DNA from: Macropodus opercularis
Lineage: Eukaryota; Chordata; Actinopteri; Anabantiformes; Osphronemidae
DNA length: 64,000 bases
NCBI GenBank assembly: GCA_030770545.1
Contig: CM061097.1
Span: forward strand, 21,636,501 to 21,700,500
Reading direction: 5' to 3'
Numbering within the stretch: the first letter of the stretch is position 1; the number at the start of each line of letters is the position of its first letter. The notes below the pieces were generated by a model, which was not told where the DNA came from, made no database searches, and saw nothing but the letters and a program-made list of their open reading frames with translations. Of the stretch, positions 1 through 11,216 are shown piece after piece. Both the position numbers and the translations under genes were made by a program.

Positions 1-589
1 AGGATCCGAGCACCGAGGATGAACTGCGTGAACAGAGCAACGCTCCCTCAAGAGGAATGTAAACAGACTGGAGACGCTGAAACTGCAGAACAAACAAACG
101 TCAGCAGCTTCCTTGTTCATTTCAAATTCACAAACAAATCTATGAAGTTAATCACACTGTGCCTACAGTGGGATCCTTGTTATTCCATGTCCCAGTGATT
201 GGCGTCACTATGGTGCATGGCAAAGCGCTCTTGACACCCATTCACACACCGGGTGGCTTGGGCTCCAGAGTCTGGCCCAAGGACAGCGGAAGCCAGGAAT
301 CGATTGGTGGGCAACCGCCTCCAAACAAACCATCCAATGACCAGCTGCCCACCTCGAGGAACCGGGTTTCGGGCCAACAGGCCTGAGGAGTCAGCTCTTG
401 ACGTCACAGCGCCGAAGAAACGCCAGGGTTTCATTAACACGCTCCCAATCTTCAGCAAATAAACCCCTTCAATTACGTCCCACAAAGCCGTAAACAGTGT
501 CCCCACGACCCTTCACGTCCAACCGCAGCCCCAGTGTGCGCGTGCGCCACTTCCTCGTCACCAGGTGGGAGCCGTTGAAAGGCTCTTAC
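1..589 (-). other. presumed intron 1 of the arrdc1-like gene
   Basis: This stretch lies downstream of the splice donor of the minus-strand exon at 590-707, so it is inferred to be intron. I could not find the next arrestin exon in it. It holds a perfect palindromic CRE-type octamer TGACGTCA at 399-406. Short open frames on both strands show no recognisable domain. Confidence 0.55.
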
Positions 590-707
590 CTTTGCACAGC
601 AGCGGCTGGTTCAGCTTAATGGTCACCGTCCCCGTGATGGACTCTCCCGGACTGTACGTGTCTTTGTTTTGGTCAAACGTGATCTCGAACTCGTGGACTT
701 TTCCCAT
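590..707 (-). CDS. arrdc1: first coding exon of an arrestin domain-containing protein (arrdc1-like), partial
   Basis: The ATG lies at 707-705 on the minus strand. The exon encodes 39 residues plus one base, beginning MGKVHEFEITF, then YSPGESITGTV, then LNQPLLCK, and ends at a good donor (G|GTAAGA) at 590/589. The motif YSPGExxxGTV is the first beta-strand region of the alpha-arrestin N-domain. The MG(K/R)V start and an exon ending before the next Ala fit ARRDC1 better than ARRDC2-4 or TXNIP. ARRDC1 is known as a membrane-associated adaptor that recruits NEDD4-family ligases and ESCRT factors for microvesicle budding; that role is family knowledge and not visible here. The remaining exons lie beyond the left edge. 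Nothing in this exon suggests decay. It appears to be the only clearly intact host coding exon in the window. Confidence 0.75.
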
Positions 708-985
708 GTTTCCCGAATGGCCGACGCTGAAAACTACCTGCGCAACGCGACTACACTACATCGTCTGTACAGAGGTGAACAAACTGGTTCGTTTTCAGTC
801 CGACCCGCTCTGACGTCACGCAACCTGCGTACGCAATCAGCGACAACCTCGCGAAACCGAGGCGACCGCAGTTCTTAGGGCCAGACGCTGTTCGCTCTGC
901 ACCTACGGCGGATCCGCAGAGGATGATGGGAAACGTCGGCGCTCACCTGGTCTACGGCCTTATTGGTCCACAACAGGACGTTTCA
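708..985 (-). promoter_or_regulatory. 5' UTR and promoter of the arrdc1-like gene
   Basis: The region upstream of the ATG on the minus strand is CpG-rich. It has a perfect palindromic CRE, TGACGTCA, at 811-818, about 105 bases before the start codon, and a CCAAT box (ATTGG on the plus strand) at 962-966. No TATA box is obvious, as is common for CpG promoters. The transcription start is not defined by sequence alone. Confidence 0.5.
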
Positions 986-2439
986 TGAACACGAATGTTT
1001 GGATTTTCATAATGAAGTAATGCAAAACATTTGATTATGAAGGTCGTTTTACTGAAGACGAGGCCCTTTGTTCAATTATTAGCTCTAGTCACAGCTAGAT
1101 AATAACAATAATAACAAGACACCGACAGACCACTAATCAAAATGTTTCTCTGAACTGATGTTCCGTATTCATGTGGTATAATCTAAACAATGACACATGA
1201 ATGCGTCTAACTTTAAATTTGCAGTTGTAAGCTCCAAGAGCTGTGGATGTTTGAAACAACCAAGACTCTTGATATGAAACATGTTCATTCTCACAAGAGC
1301 GATGCGCTGATGGGAAACTGTTGTCACGAGCACCGACCCTGTTCCAGGTCACACTGAGCGTCCAGCCGGTGCAGATCTAATAGGAGCTACGTCGTCTGGC
1401 TCCGCCCACGTCCGTTCCCACTGTGTCGTGCGTGAAAACGACACATTGCGTCGACGCATTAGATCGGCAACAACGGCACCTGCTGGTTGGCTGCGAGAAC
1501 TGCATTTGGACGAACAACAAAATGAATTATTTGTTTCTCTATGTTTGAAGGTAAAGCTATGTTGTTTTTTACTTGATATGTCTCACTACCTCACTTTTAC
1601 TTTCAGACATTAAACTTTCTATTATTAAACCTATTCTGTTTCTATATTTGACCCGTGTTTGAATAAATGTGCTGTATGTAATGAATGTTCAGTATTTAAA
1701 CCAACTAAACTAAACCAAAATCTATATTAACACTCTCCACTGACATAATTCAGTGCTAAGAATGGCACCATGATAATGATGCTAGTGATCTGCTCCGCTC
1801 AACAAACAGTCTGATCAGTGATTTGGATCCTTATAAAGTCCGTTCAACTGCTTAAGAAGCTGGACAAGTGATGTGACGTAACAAGGCCTCGCTTGCTTTG
1901 GTCACATAATTTGACACATCTCAGCAACATTTCCACGTCAGAAGACTGATGCTGTCTCGGGAGGGCTCTCAAACCTTGTCCAGGACCCCTGTGGGTTAAA
2001 TGCTGAACGTGTACATCACTGTATTGAAAGTTCTATATTGTCAAACCAAATTCAAATGTTTTGTTATTCTACAAATAATGAACAACAACAATATTGGCCC
2101 TAATTACAGGCTTTAATGCTGCGCATTGACATCCAGTTCAGTTGCAACATGGTTTGAATGATGGGCAGATGTGTGAACAGTCAGGTTGCAGTACAGCTAT
2201 GGTGCCTGGTTACACAGTACAGAACAATGTACGCGTGATAACAATGTAGGACAGTCACAATTTATGGACAACAGATGTACTTGAATCATGTCTTCAAGGC
2301 AGTGTAGCTGGTCTCACCTTAAAACACCACCCAGCTTCCACACCACACACTGCCTCAGGTCCTGTCACACATGCTGCTAGCATCACTTCTACAGGAATCT
2401 GAACCAACCTAATAACTAACCAGCTGCCACAAGACTCTG
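986..2439. other. intergenic DNA, nothing recognised
   Basis: This is AT-rich DNA with only short open frames that carry no recognisable motif. I see no transposon termini or exon-like segments. Confidence 0.5.
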
Positions 2440-2606
2440 AGGTGGAGGAAGAAAAGACTTTTTTTGTATATAATGTTCAAAAAATTTTACTCTTTTTTGT
2501 AATTATTGTAATTACTGTAATTTTTTCCATCTCTCTGCTGCTGGGACACCAGAATTTCCCCACTGTGGGATAAATAAAGATCTATCTATCTATCTTTCTG
2601 ACCTCC
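2440..2606 (+). mobile_element. LINE 3' tail, L2-like
   Basis: The stretch contains the phrase ending in AATTTCCCCACTGTGGGATAA, then AATAAAG and a short ATCT microsatellite (2580-2596). This is the usual 3' end of teleost L2-type LINEs, which finish in short tandem repeats. Only the untranslated tail remains, so it is a severely 5'-truncated copy. Confidence 0.6.
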
Positions 2607-4639
2607 TCCTGACCTCTGACCTCTGTGCAGGACACAGACCAAGACTCCGACTAACGACTCCTTCCAGAAAATTTCTTCTTCCAGTAGGTGTTTGTTGATT
2701 ACAGGCACCAGGACCAAATGCTGAGTGAAGCTAGAAGGTGTTGGTCTGCAGTGAACTGGGAGATGGATGAGCAGCTGCTGACTCTTCAAAGGACTGAAGG
2801 TAAAACTCAGAACTGTTGATATTCACACCAGCCGGTGTAGGACAGAGCCGCGCAAGAAGTGTGAAGGAGAGAACTACAACACTGACTGAGGGGTCAGAGT
2901 CATCATGGCTGTGGCCTGTGAGTGTTCTAACCAAAAAGAACCAGATTCAGTTTGATCCAGACCCAAGGATTTCTCTGAAGGACACATCAGCTGAGACGCA
3001 GAGGACGACAGGTCAGAGAATTAGAAACACACAGACATGAGCACAGGAACATATAGAGGCTGCATGAAGTCATTATCAGAATAGTTCTCACATACAGGAC
3101 AAACTGTGTCACAGTGACATTAATCACTGATGTTCAGAGTAGTTTCACATCCACAAGCCAAAGAAGAATCATTAGGAGCAGTTGACTTTTCATTCATTCC
3201 ATAGGAAAAGAAAATACATCAGACATGTAATAATTAGCCCTCTATGGCATGAATTTTTATTTTAGAAGAAAAAAAATATTTGTGTGGAGTGTTACAGCTA
3301 CGAGCGGGTGGCGGCTGAGAGTCTGCAGAGAGGCTGTAAGACTGCGACTCTGCGTCCTGGGCTTCAGTTCACTGTCTTCACTGTTAAAGGAATGAGCCTA
3401 AGTGCTTGATTGTGTTTCTTACACCTATAAAATGTTTGTTTATGCATTTCCTGTGAGTAATAATACACATTCTGTAAAAAAAACCTATTATAGTACAAAC
3501 TACACAAACTTGCACATCTCCATCCATGTGCGTAATATTGTTGAAACAAAAGTGGCCTAACTGCATGATGTTGCCCTGAGGCAACGAATGAAAAAGTATG
3601 ATTTTTATGTATAAATAAAGGAAAAAAGTCTATTTACTCAATCAAGCATGCTTCCTAACATATTCATGCATATCACTGATATTTTTTATTTAAAGTTATT
3701 TGACTTTAAAGATGCTAAAACCTTACCTTCTGCTAGCTGTGTCTCCAAGCCTGCTATGGTGCCGGAAAGGAGTCGGGTCAAATCCACACCCTCCTTAGAT
3801 TCATTGGTCACAGACTTATAACAAGTCTTTAAATGTGGTCATTTACTTTTTAAAATTTAAAGGGACAGTGCTAAAGACGAAATAGTGGTTTGTTGCCATA
3901 GAGGGTTAGATCAATAAGTCTATCATTTCTAAAATGTATCACATTTTCTCAGCAGACAGTAGTAATGATATCAAGGACGACCAGTGATTAGTGTAGACAC
4001 AAGGTGCCATTGTTTGACGCCTCCAGCCCATCCTGTTTGTACTTACACTAAAGGGTTCATTGGCTTGAGAACCATGAGGAAGCTAATTCTACTAATGTGT
4101 TGCTACTTTATTGATTATTAACTGGATGAACTAGAGGCTTCATGTTGGACGTCCTGACTCATTTTATTGGGATTTGCTGAAACCTTAAGGGTTAATATGT
4201 GTTGTGTTTGCCAGATTGTTCCTCCGGAGGGTGAAATAGTTAGGTTCTACTATTAATGCATCCTAGAAATATTGGATCTGCCTAAATTATGATTGAAGTG
4301 ATGTCCTATTAGTTACGGACTAGGTCTGACTGGTGACTGAACCAGGGCGACTAAACACACGAAGCAAGAAAACATCTTAATATCAGGAGCCGACTTTGAA
4401 CTAAAGACAAAAATCAGAACAGAACTACAAACCAGGACAAGTTGAAATTGACTCTTTACCAGGTGAAGCGATTTTGAATTGTTAGTCTAGTTTGTTTGTT
4501 TCCTAGACATTCAAATGGATTAGATCCTGCCTCCTGCAGCGTTTTCCATTTCTAGTGTTGTTTCTAAATGTTTTGCATTTCTCCAGCTTAGCTGTGATTT
4601 TTCTGTTTAATAAACTAGCTCCACATCGTTTTATCCTTT
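2607..4639. other. intergenic DNA, nothing recognised
   Basis: AT-rich sequence with short, unsupported open frames on both strands. A T-rich polyadenylation-like stretch with AATAAA near 4610 precedes the Gypsy relic and may belong to a decayed 5' LTR, but I could not match it to the 3' LTR candidate. Confidence 0.4.
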
Positions 4640-5005
4640 GGTTTGGTCAGTCTGTTGGTAACAGAGCTGATTAGCCACCATGGACTCAGCAGCAGTAACC
4701 AGGTTAGAGAATACGATTGAATCTCGCTGGCAGGCGCAGAAGAATCCTTCAGAATTCACAGTCTGCTTCTGGCAGTTTTGAATGGAGCCCCAGCGCTTCC
4801 GGAACTAACCAGACAGGGTCTCTCTGCTGGACGGAGAAGTCTTCGAGTGGGCAATGGCGGAGCTGGACACAAATTCGGACACTTGTCTCACTTTAAAGTG
4901 GACTCACCTTCGTCCCCTCTGTGGTTCCAGGTTCTCCTTTTCTTTTCCTCAGTTAGTGACTATGTTGAGGAGATTAAGACCTTAGCAGCACAAGTCTGAC
5001 CAGAT
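4640..5005 (+). mobile_element. Ty3/Gypsy gag relic
   Basis: A possible primer-binding-like TGGTAACAGAGC near 4655 is followed by a good Kozak ATG (CACCATGGACTCAGC, ATG at 4680) and a gag-like start. Fragments reading VFEWAMAELDT and DYVEEIKTLAAQ in different frames resemble the capsid part of fish Gypsy gag proteins. The reading frame is broken several times and only a few hundred bases remain. The assignment rests on motif resemblance alone. Confidence 0.4.
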
Positions 5006-5064
5006 ACATTCTATGAGGGTTTAGCGGACTCTCCCGGACCTGGACTCAGTATATACCGGCCGGG

Positions 5065-5185
5065 TGCGGATGAAGGCCAGAAGCATCACTGCAGATCCCT
5101 CCCATCCGGGAACTGGGCTGTTTGAGCCGCTTCGCTCAGACAAAAGATACAGAAGCAGTCAGGCAAAAACAAGCTGTTAAACAGA
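5065..5185 (+). mobile_element. LINE reverse transcriptase C-terminal fragment
   Basis: One frame reads SITADPSHPGTGLFEPL followed by SDKRYRS. This matches the DPSHPxxxLFxxLPSGRRYRS block at the C-terminus of L2/Rex1-group LINE ORF2 proteins. It is a short orphan fragment between a Gypsy gag relic and a putative LTR, so the site is a mosaic. Confidence 0.45.
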
Positions 5186-5197
5186 GCTGTTACATCA

Positions 5198-5232
5198 GCT
5201 TTGTCCGGATCATGTTATGATCCGGACAAAGC
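5198..5232. repeat. perfect 16-bp inverted repeat with 3-base loop
   Basis: The arms GCTTTGTCCGGATCAT (5198-5213) and ATGATCCGGACAAAGC (5217-5232) are exact reverse complements separated by GTT. The right arm overlaps the start of the putative Gypsy LTR. Confidence 0.9.
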
Positions 5233-5801
5233 CGGAGACTTTTACTTTGAAAGGCTCCGGTGGAGACGCACACCTCACCTCCCCCGTTCTGCTCATCTGC
5301 ACCTGATTGTTTTCACCTGGTTCCCTGATCGTCTGTTTGCTCCTGTTCATTGCCAAGACGCCGGTGGATTCCTGTGCCTGGTCTGGGCACCTGAACCCTG
5401 AACTGCCTTCTCTGTGCCCTGGTTCCTGCTGCTCCGGGTTTACTAATGCTGCTCACTGGAGCCTATTACGCCTTTGGTGCCGTTTACGCTCAGGAGGATC
5501 CCCGTGATTCACCAGCCGGTTCGGCTCGGCTCGCTTTGTGTTCGTTTTTGTGTTCCCTGGATTCTGTTGTTCTCTCTCTCTGACCTTGTTTTCTTCGCCA
5601 CGCTCTTCACGAACGGGGCCGGTAGGAGGTAAATCGAACCCACATCTGGCTCATTCCTCCAATCTGTCCAGCCCTTGACCTGTGCTTCTACTCCCTACAC
5701 CCGGAATTCCCGGACATCTGACTGCCGTCACCTGGTTCTCACCATTATTGTTTCAATAAACTCAGTTACTCAAAACTCCCGCCTTGGTTCAGCCTGTTTC
5801 A
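5213..5801 (+). mobile_element. putative Ty3/Gypsy-type LTR
   Basis: The segment begins TGTTATGATCCGGAC, a style of start I associate with fish Gypsy LTRs. It is pyrimidine-rich and has an AATAAA signal at 5755-5760 shortly before a possible CA end at 5800-5801. No matching partner LTR was found in the window, so it may be a solo LTR or the 3' end of the relic at 4640. Its right boundary is uncertain. Confidence 0.4.
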
Positions 5802-6350
5802 TCCCTCTCGCTATTTCCTATAGTAAACATAACAAGCTTGTTAGGTTCAGAACTCCAACCCAGAATTTTGTTGCATGTGTGCACAATGACAACCTTCTGA
5901 TTAAAGATGACTTAGTGTGTGCAAAGTTTTCCAATATGATGGAAGAGCTCATCACATTGGTGACAGCTGTGGATCGCAGGGAAATGATTAAATCTGGGGG
6001 GAGCAACGCAGTTAAGGGGATGTACAATAAAGGGATGTTTATTGATTAAAAGTCACTATAAGTTAACAGTTTAAATAACACACTACTGCTGAAATCGCCA
6101 ATATAATGCAGCAGTGTCAGAGGGTAGAAACGGGAATTGGTGTGGGCCTAATTAATGCACGGGTTCTATGATTTTTACTGCATGTGTGTGGCTGCATGGT
6201 TTTATGTATTTATGGGATGTTTTTAAAGTATTGCTTGATTAATAGCTGACGGACAGCTGAGTAAACACCTGACATTGATGAGGGGAGGGACTTGGAGCTT
6301 GTGTCTGACAGGTATAAAGGCTTCCTGGAGAGGAGAAGAGGAAGAAAGCA
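5802..6350. other. intergenic DNA flanking the 37-bp array
   Basis: A 124-codon open frame crosses 5675-6049 but spans the putative LTR boundary and has no recognisable domain. I see nothing else that can be supported. Confidence 0.4.
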
Positions 6351-6757
6351 GAGGACAGGAGCAAAGGAGGAGAAGAGGAAGGAAGCAGAGGACAGGAGCA
6401 AAGGAGGAGAAGAGGAAGGAAGCAGAGGACAGGAGCAAAGGAGGAGAAGAGGAAGGAAGCAGAGGACAGGAGCAAAGGAGGAGAAGAGGAAGAAAGCAGA
6501 GGACAGGAGCAAAGGAGGAGAAGAGGAAGAAAGCAGAGGACAGGAGCAAAGGAGGAGAAGAGGAAGGAAGCAGAGGACAGGAGCAAAGGAGGAGAAGAGG
6601 AAGGAAGCAGAGGACAGGAGCAAAGGAGGAGAAGAGGAAGGAAGCAGAGGACAGGAGCAAAGGAGGAGAAGAGGAAGGAAGCAGAGGACAGGAGCAAAGG
6701 AGGAGAAGAGGAAGGAAGCAGAGGACAGGAGCAAAGGAGGAGAAGAGGAAGGAAGCA
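6351..6757. repeat. 37-bp minisatellite, 11 copies
   Basis: Eleven units of exactly 37 bases run in phase from 6351 (units start every 37 bases through 6721), preceded by a partial unit. Each unit begins GAGGACAGGAGCAAAGGAGG and is purine-only apart from four C or T positions. The only variation seen is a G-to-A change giving GAAGAAAGCA in two internal units. Since 37 is 1 modulo 3, the array cycles through all three frames and no unit contains a stop, which creates long spurious open frames on both strands. Confidence 0.95.
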
Positions 6758-7428
6758 GACCTTTGACCTTTAACGTGACCTTTATTTCTAGAAACAATTA
6801 TTTACAGACACGAAACAAAAAAAACCTTCAAACCAACAAAAAAACACAAACTGTCAGAAAAACCTTCAAAAGTCAAAAAAAAAAGTTAAAACTTAAGCAC
6901 AAGCGAGCCTTGAAAAACACAGCACAAAATATCCTCGTGTCCCCAAAAAGATATGAAACTGTCCAAGTCAGAAATCATTGTGTGATAAGCAAATTCTACT
7001 TTGAGCCGAGCCGCCACCAAACCTCTAAACGTGGCCTCAGCGTCTGGACTCCATCCCCTTCATTTGGTTCCGCCTCGTGAGCCAGATGCTCATTTTCACT
7101 TGGCCTATTAAAAAGTTTGTTAAGCAGACGCGCTGACGCTGTGAAGCTGTATTTGGTCCGAGTATGAACAGGCTACTATCTAGTGCTTGTTCCCTTGAAG
7201 CCACCGCTGCAGCAAGGAGAGGAGGGGAGTCCGTCTGGGACTAAGCCAAAGGTGCTGCACAAAAACACACTCACCTCCCACCCGCTGGTCTAAATGTGCC
7301 ACGTGTCTGTTTGTAGCCACGGCTCCGTGCACGTCTTTCTATGGGAGGCTTGTACAGGGACCTCCAGCTGCCTCTGGGTGAGGATCCTGGTGCCAACACT
7401 CCCGACCATTTGGACTCCTGAACCCCAG
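6758..7428. other. A-rich spacer and probable 3' UTR of the Tx1 LINE
   Basis: An A-rich, adenine-tract-laden stretch (6800-6900) follows the minisatellite. The part just left of 7429 is downstream of the minus-strand LINE stop codon and is probably its 3' untranslated region. No gene is recognised. Confidence 0.4.
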
Positions 7429-9690
7429 CTAAAGACGTTTATTGAGGACCTTGACGGTGGTCATATAGAGGCTTCTTTGATGTGGTGGAGATATCTGACA
7501 ACTCAGTGTTCGAAATGACAGCAAGGCCCCACTGTCTTCTTCTTGTTCTCCGACCGCTGCACTAATGTCCAGGGATGGAAAAGGAGGCCACGCCGCCCAC
7601 TGTTCATCCACGCACCGTGCTCCTAAGGCCTCCCTGAAGAGACTGGGAAGGCCAGCCATCACTTCCTCGATCAACTTCTCCAGAAAAAGCAGGGACTTTA
7701 TGTTGGTTTCTCGGCTTAGTGTGGCAGTGGTTTTCCATTGTCCTGCTGTTCTCAGATCTGCCAACTTCGTCAGTCCTGCTGATATCAGTGTCTTTTGCAC
7801 AGTGCCTGACTGGAAACTCCTGCACTGTACTAGTGGGTTGAAGAAGAGGGGTTCTTCTCCAACTCCGCCATAGAACTGCGAACAGTCTGTTTTTACCCTA
7901 AACACCGTGCTCCACGTACGAAGGACAGATCCGTAAAAGCATGAGGTCTGCGAGATGTCCAAGCCGTTCAGGTCTAGTAGGAACAAGTGTTTATCACAGC
8001 TTAAGTTCATGATTTTGCGAAGCAGTGCTGCTGCCGTTTCTGTCCACGCCTGTGGCGCATGGTATAGTAGACGCTGCGCAGTCTGCAGACGAAAGGCTGC
8101 TATACGACTCCTGATGTCAATGAGTCCTTGCCCTCCTTCCGCCACTGGCAGATAGAGTACGGCAGACCTTGTCCAGTGAGCCCCATCCCAGAAGAAGTTC
8201 AGCAGCCTTTTCTGCACTTCCCTTACTAGCGTGTCCGGGGGGTCAATCACTGTAAATCGGTGCCACAGCATGGAGGCGATCAGATTGTTAGCAACCAAAA
8301 CCCTCCCCCTGTAAGACAGCTGAGGGCGGACCCACGTCCATCTAGACAGTCGGGCACTAACTTTTTCAATCAGCCCCTCCCAGTTTTTCTTTTGGAAATT
8401 GTCATTTCCCAAAAACACACCAAGACATTTAATTCCATCTCTATTCCACTGCAGCCCTACTGGTAATGCTGGTGGGTGAGCATGTTTCCACTCCCCCAGG
8501 AGAAGACCCTCACACTTCTCCCAATTTACTTCTGCAGATGAAGCGCGTTCATATAACGCTAAGGTTTGTTCGAGAGCATGAATGTCACTTTGTCCGGTTA
8601 TAAATACCGTGACATCATCTGCGTAAGCCGACAGACTGACCTGACGTGAGATTCCTGCGGCCATGTTAAGCCCTGTGAGGTTTCTTCTGAGATGATGCAG
8701 TAGTGGTTCTATAGCCAGAGCATACAGCATCCCAGACAAAGGGCATGCCTGCCTGATGCCTCTACGAACTGGGACAGGTCTGCTGAGTCCACCTCCCACC
8801 TTTAGCAGTACAGTGGCCTCTCGGTACAGAAGTTTCGTCCATGAAATAAATTGTTTCCCAAAACCAAACGCGCCCAGTGCACTAAACAAATAATTATGAT
8901 CTACCCGATCAAAGGCTTTTTGTTGGTCAATTGAAAAAATTCCCACATCTAAGTTATGTCGGTTTGACAGGTCAATAATGTCACGTAACAGAAACAAATT
9001 GTCCATAATTGTACGGCCAGGAATACAATATGTTTGGTTATTATTTACAATGGTGTCCATGCATGCTTTCAGTCTGTTCGATAAACATTTGGCTACTATT
9101 TTGTAGTCTGTGCAAAGCAGTGAGACCGGACTCCAGTTTTTTAACAGTCCAAGATCTCCCTTCTTTGGCAGGAGGGTCAGCACGGCCCTTGTGCAGCTTA
9201 ACGGTAGGGAACCTGACTCCAGGCAGCCTGAGAACACCTGGAACATGTCCTCCCCTATCACGGCCCAGAAGCATTTGTAGAACTCAGAGGGAAGCCCATC
9301 TACTCATGAGGAACGGCCACAGTTCAGCTGTTGGACTGCTGTTGACATCTCAGCGAAGGTGATGGTGTTTTCTAGGGAAGCCGACTGGTTCTCTCCTAGT
9401 CGCGGTAGTCCTTGTAGGATCTCCTCCATGTGGTCAGAGTCACAGTTTTCAGCATTAAAGAGCCCAGAGTAGAAATCTATTGCCAGTCTCCTCATGTCTG
9501 ATGGTCTGGTTGTGATGGACCCATCTGGAGACTTCAGGTGCATCATTAAGTTGCTGTCCCGCACTCTTTTCTCCAACTTAAAAAAGAATGATGTTGGAGC
9601 ATCTATATCTGCTATCCTAGAAGTTCTGATTCGTATTAATGCTCCTTTTGCTTTTTCATGCATGAATTTACCCAGTCAGTGTACGTAACA
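7429..9690 (-). pseudogene. Tx1-type LINE ORF2 reverse transcriptase, 5' truncated, one in-frame stop
   Basis: A nearly continuous minus-strand frame encodes the reverse transcriptase part of an L1-superfamily (Tx1-like) LINE. Landmarks in order are LEKRVRDSN, LLPKKGD, PVSLLCTDYKIVAK, QTYCIPGR, the catalytic IDQQKAFD, the primer-grip region RRGIRQACPLS, and the catalytic SAYADDVTVF. A C-terminal region follows, to the stop at 7429. The endonuclease half is missing, so the copy is 5' truncated near 9690. A TGA at 9306-9304 interrupts the frame where related proteins read GRSPGxDGLPxEFY; the frame is otherwise open on both sides. Such elements copy themselves by target-primed reverse transcription. 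This copy cannot be autonomous. Confidence 0.85.
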
Positions 9691-10057
9691 TAATTTCTTC
9701 CTCAGTACCATCTCTACTCTGTTAGAAAAGACAAAGAAGCAATGCAATGTGTGACCATCAGTGAAGTGACTGATATACTCACAGTCATCATAGTTAAAGT
9801 TCCCCCCACATCAACCATCCCTACACGGCGATGCTAGCCGTTAGCACACCGATGCTAAGTGAAGGTTCGGTACCGTGGTCAGCTGCAAAGACACCTGCTC
9901 CTGTGTCCCACTCTCCCCTCTGAGAGGTTCCTCCTCTGGGGAACCGACCACGGCCTCCGCTTCTCCGGCAGAACGAACGCGTCCAGACGAAGTCACGCAG
10001 CCAAGTCCACGACACTCGGCGCAGACAGGAAGCGTTGCTATGGCGACGCTTTGTTAG

Positions 10058-10300
10058 GTTCATGGGGGAGAGGGAGGAGGAGAAGAAAGAAAAGGAGAGG
10101 GGGGGAGAAGGGGAGGGAGAGGGAGGAGGAGAAGAAAGAAAAGGAGAGGGGAGGGAGAAGGGGAGGGAGAGGGAGGAGGAGAAGGAAGAAAAGGAGAGGG
10201 GGGAAAAGGGGAAGGAGAGGAAGGAGGAGAAGAAAGAAAAGGAGAGGGGGGAGGAGAAGGTGAGGGAGGGGGAAGAGAAAGGGGGGGGGGGGGTAAAGGG
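10058..10300. repeat. purine-rich (GA) array, copy A
   Basis: Degenerate tandem units built from GGAGGAGGAGAAGAAAGAAAAGG-like phrases, purine-only on the plus strand, end in a G-run near 10,281. The array and a following 90-base unique tail recur at 50,931-51,445. Open frames across it are compositional artefacts. Confidence 0.9.
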
Positions 10301-10404
10301 AGATGGAGGAGGAGGCACAAATAGAGTGGAAAGAATAACCAGAGGGGGAGTAGGAGGAGCACAGGAGCAGCCTGACAGCCTGGGCCACTAAATGTCAAAG
10401 TTGT

Positions 10405-11060
10405 GATGTGTCGTTCAGACGCTGGACTGACTATGAGTCCACTCAGTGACCTCCAGGTTTGGAAGGCTGGTTCGCCCATGACGGGTAACATTCGTAAACC
10501 GGGAGGCACAGTCACGATAACCTGTGAGGCTGTTTTCTAGGGTGCATGCTCCCCAAAACATGACAAGTCAGGACTAACGAGCCTCAGGAGACAGGAGTCG
10601 GCCACCAATCGTAGGGTCGGCGGTTCGACTCCCGGCTCCTCTGGATTTGATTGATGGTTGATGTGTCGTTCAGACGCTGGACTGACTATGAGTCTATGAG
10701 TCCACTCAGTGACCTCCAGGTTTGGAAGGCTGGTTCGCCCATGACGGGTAACATTCGTAAAACGGGAGGCACCGTCACGATAACCTGGGAGGCTGTTTTC
10801 TAGGGTGCATGCCCCCAAAACATGACAAGTCAGGACTAACGAGCCTCAGGAGACAGGAGTCGGCCACCAATCGTAGGGTCGGCGGTTCGATTCCCGGCTC
10901 CTCTGGACTGAAGGCTGACAGTTGTTCCCAGTGTATGAATGTATCTCAAAGTGCTGCATGAGTCCACTCAGTGACCTCCAGGTTTGGAAGGCTGGTTCGC
11001 CCATGACGGGTAACATTGTTTAACCCGGAGGCACAGTCACGATAACCTGTGAGGCGGTTG
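10405..11060. repeat. about 255-bp tandem repeat containing a tRNA-like Pol III B box, copy A
   Basis: Two full units and one partial unit share the phrases GATGTGTCGTTCAGACGCTGG, GGCTGGTTCGCCCATGACGG and GGCACAGTCACGATAACCTG. The unit period is about 255 bases (10,405 to 10,660). Units carry GGTCGGCGGTTCGAxTCCCGG (near 10,617 and 10,877), in which GGTTCGAxTCC fits the RNA polymerase III B box. The preceding bases resemble the tRNA-derived head of a common fish SINE, with a degraded A box. No intact tRNA fold is apparent. Confidence 0.75.
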
Positions 11061-11216
11061 TGTCACACCAGGCACGTGCCCCCCAGCCCATCCTGCTCCC
11101 CCAGCCTCCTCCATCAGAGTGACTGTGCTGCTGTGTTTGGTAGTTTGGTGTCATCAGGTGGTCGCCTTGTGCATTTATAGAAGAAACCTTTAACTAAATG
11201 AATTTATTGAACTCAA

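Noticed and set aside
6210..7080. Several long overlapping frames (up to 262 codons) on both strands
   Set aside because: They are created by a stop-free 37-bp tandem repeat read in every frame; composition is purely repetitive and no start or domain is supported.
9821..10515. Pro/Ser/Leu-rich and Arg/Glu/Gly-rich frames on both strands
   Set aside because: Same cause, the copy A purine array.
10600..10650. Possible tRNA gene
   Set aside because: Only the B-box/T-arm-like part is convincing; no paired acceptor stem or intact A box could be drawn.
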